Part shown: piece after piece, positions 62,236-64,000 of the stretch
How the letters are laid out: each line of letters starts with the position of its first letter
Numbering within the stretch: the first letter of the stretch is position 1
Assembly: GCA_034509425.1 (NCBI GenBank)
Contig: JAVTVJ010000076.1
Coordinates: 5,890,001-5,954,000, forward strand
Direction: 5' to 3'
Source: Eopsaltria australis
Lineage: Eukaryota > Chordata > Aves > Passeriformes > Petroicidae
DNA length: 64,000 nucleotides
Notes under the pieces: generated by a model
What the model saw: only the letters and a program-made list of their open reading frames with translations
What the model was told of the DNA's origin: nothing
Database searches by the model: none
Made by a program: the position numbers and the translations under genes

Positions 62236-64000
62236 CCCACAGAATTCTCAAAAAGCTAATTAATTCTTCTCCTGCAGGTCTTGTCCAGTTGTAATTCCTG
62301 CTTTACAATGAGTAATAAATACAGAAGGTTTGTACCTAGTAAAAACTGCTGAACTTTTTCACAACTATGTGGTCAATGGGTGTAAATTCTCAATGCACTA
62401 TAAAATAAAGAAATGGGAAAAGCAATTCTGTGACCAGTGTTCCTGAATTATGGTTACCTTTAGTAAGGTAGCCAGAAATTACTTTCTGTCACCCACCTTT
62501 TATCACCTATCTGAAATCTCATTGATGTGCTTGGTTTTCTTTCATTTTTGTTGGTCCACTGCATAATCTTTTCCTAAAGATGTTTCTTAAACTGGGAATG
62601 TAACATCAAATTAACAAGTAGATCACTGAGAGATTCTATAGGTTTAACTTTTGAACACATTCTGATGATAATTAGATGATGTAAACAAATGCTTGCATCA
62701 CCTCCACCTGAGCAGGCTGCAATGCTGAAAGACAGGACAACAGAAAGAGTACATTTTATATAAATAATTTTAGTTGAGAAGTTATTTCTGTAGTATCAGG
62801 TCTGAATGGAACATTCAGGATTATTTTTACTTTATTAGAAAGGACTGGTGTCAATAAAGATCTAGCAAAAAGAGCTGAAAATATTTGAAATTATCTAAAA
62901 TGACATTTTCAATATCTTAAGAAATAACATTCTTCTATTTTCCAATTTGTATCATCTCATTAATTCCTATAATATTTTATTAACTTTTAATTACTTGTTT
63001 TGGTTATAAGTTTTAGTTCTGGAGAAACTAAGTAGATAGAGAATAAATAGTACCTTGGGGTGACTTTGTTTTGGTTGTGAATTTGCATTTTATTTAATTT
63101 AGATTCCTCTAATTGGACATATTTAACTGGCCCTGGAAACAGAGGGATTTTATTTCTTTGCTTATTTGCTTGTTTGTTTGTTTTCTTCATAAATTCTTAA
63201 AGAAAAATATTTTTAGGAGAGTTGAGTTGTTAGGCATCTTATTTCCCAGAATGAGTATTACTCACTTACAAACACACAAAGTTCTAGAATATGTAAAGAT
63301 ACCTAAAGAATAAGAGAAATATTTTTTAAAAAGTAATAAAAAAATTAGAATCTGATTCTACAATAATTGATGATACTTCCTGTAAACTCTTTAACTGAAT
63401 TTGCAATTAAGTGCTATGGAATACATAAAAACCCCAAAACAATTTCAGGATGTACATCCTGAAGATTAGATTTGAATAGGTTTTCTTTTCAGAATAGTCT
63501 GTTGCAACAGCATCAGCTAGGCTTCTTTGTCTATTATTCTTCCCATTTTTTGTCTTGATTTTGATTGCCTTTCCTCTCCTCCACCTCTGCAGTTTGCTCC
63601 AAAGCTTAAGATTTTCTCTTTATTTTTGTTTATTCAGTTTCAGAATACAGGCAATTTTCCCTTGTTTCACTTGGGGATGACATCTCCCATAAAATTCAAA
63701 ACCATGAAAGTGTAGACTGGTGATGCCTTGTAGTCAAATAGTTCAAACATCATATTTATTTAGCCATTTAATTTCTGAAATATTCAAAGATGATAATGGA
63801 CAGAAACCTGCCCATAGCGCTCTGTGCCTTTGGGCTAGAATACTGCAACAAGTTCTCTTTAGAGCTGTCCTTGAAAACCCTCAAAGATTTTGTCTGGTGA
63901 GGAGTGATGAGGCATAACTCCTTGAGGGCACATCACTGAAAGAGCTGGAGACATCCATAATCCTCGGGCTTTGCTTGTTGTTCAGAATGACTAAACTTTA

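Larger units (their letters stand above)
58687..64000. other. A+T-rich DNA upstream of the minus-strand exon, probably intron
   Basis: If the exon at 58.5 kb is real, this stretch is probably its upstream intron on the minus strand. I see no further exon with both splice sites and a coherent frame. It contains a possible old CR1 remnant at 60213-60300, a 36-bp imperfect tandem duplication at 60606-60670 and the pentanucleotide repeat at 62184. The remaining 60-67 codon frames have no support. Confidence 0.5.

Noticed and set aside
1..64000. CRISPR arrays, operons, prophage, tRNA or rRNA genes
   Set aside because: I looked for these and saw none. The short direct repeats present are microsatellites or LINE tails without regular unique spacers, and the DNA is clearly vertebrate.

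Overview
This window is vertebrate nuclear DNA, almost certainly from a bird and probably a passerine. The evidence is the interspersed repeats: many 5'-truncated CR1 LINEs, several keeping the CR1-type 3' tail of short ATTCTATG-like repeats, and long terminal repeats (LTRs) of types I know from songbird genomes. The background is strongly A+T-rich, rich in poly(A)/poly(T) and short microsatellites, with stop codons in every frame. It looks like a gene desert, a long intron or a long intergenic tract. Nothing prokaryotic is present: no operons, CRISPR arrays, rRNA or recognisable tRNA genes.

Layout. 1-3 kb: unique A+T-rich DNA. 3.08-3.87 kb: an LTR interrupted by a second LTR, bounded TG...CA and flanked by a 4-bp duplication. 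3.9-12.9 kb: unique DNA. 12.9-15.6 kb: a repeat cluster with a CR1 3' end, a solo LTR of the same family as the host at 3.1 kb, an ATA/AAT microsatellite, a second CR1 3' end, and an antisense CR1 reverse-transcriptase fragment. 15.6-31.5 kb: unique DNA with simple repeats. 31.50-32.18 kb: a GC- and CpG-rich solo LTR on the minus strand. 33.55-34.07 kb: an old antisense CR1. 34.1-42.6 kb: unique DNA with one unexplained GC-richer block near 40.7-41.3 kb. 42.7-46.6 kb: a second CR1 cluster, including a copy with its endonuclease and reverse-transcriptase regions joined across an internal deletion. 50.8-51.26 kb: a CR1 with an inverted 5' part. 58.52-58.69 kb: the only convincing host coding sequence, a minus-strand 3'-terminal exon for the C-terminus of a membrane protein that I cannot name. 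58.7-64 kb: A+T-rich DNA, presumably intronic or upstream of that exon, with a pentanucleotide microsatellite.

No set of genes works together here. The content is one terminal exon plus decayed retroelements in a non-coding background. Most open reading frames of 60-150 codons are chance frames or pieces of repeats. I found no previously undescribed biological system. The best leads are the unidentified exon, the nested LTR pair, the GC-rich solo LTR and the rearranged CR1 copies.
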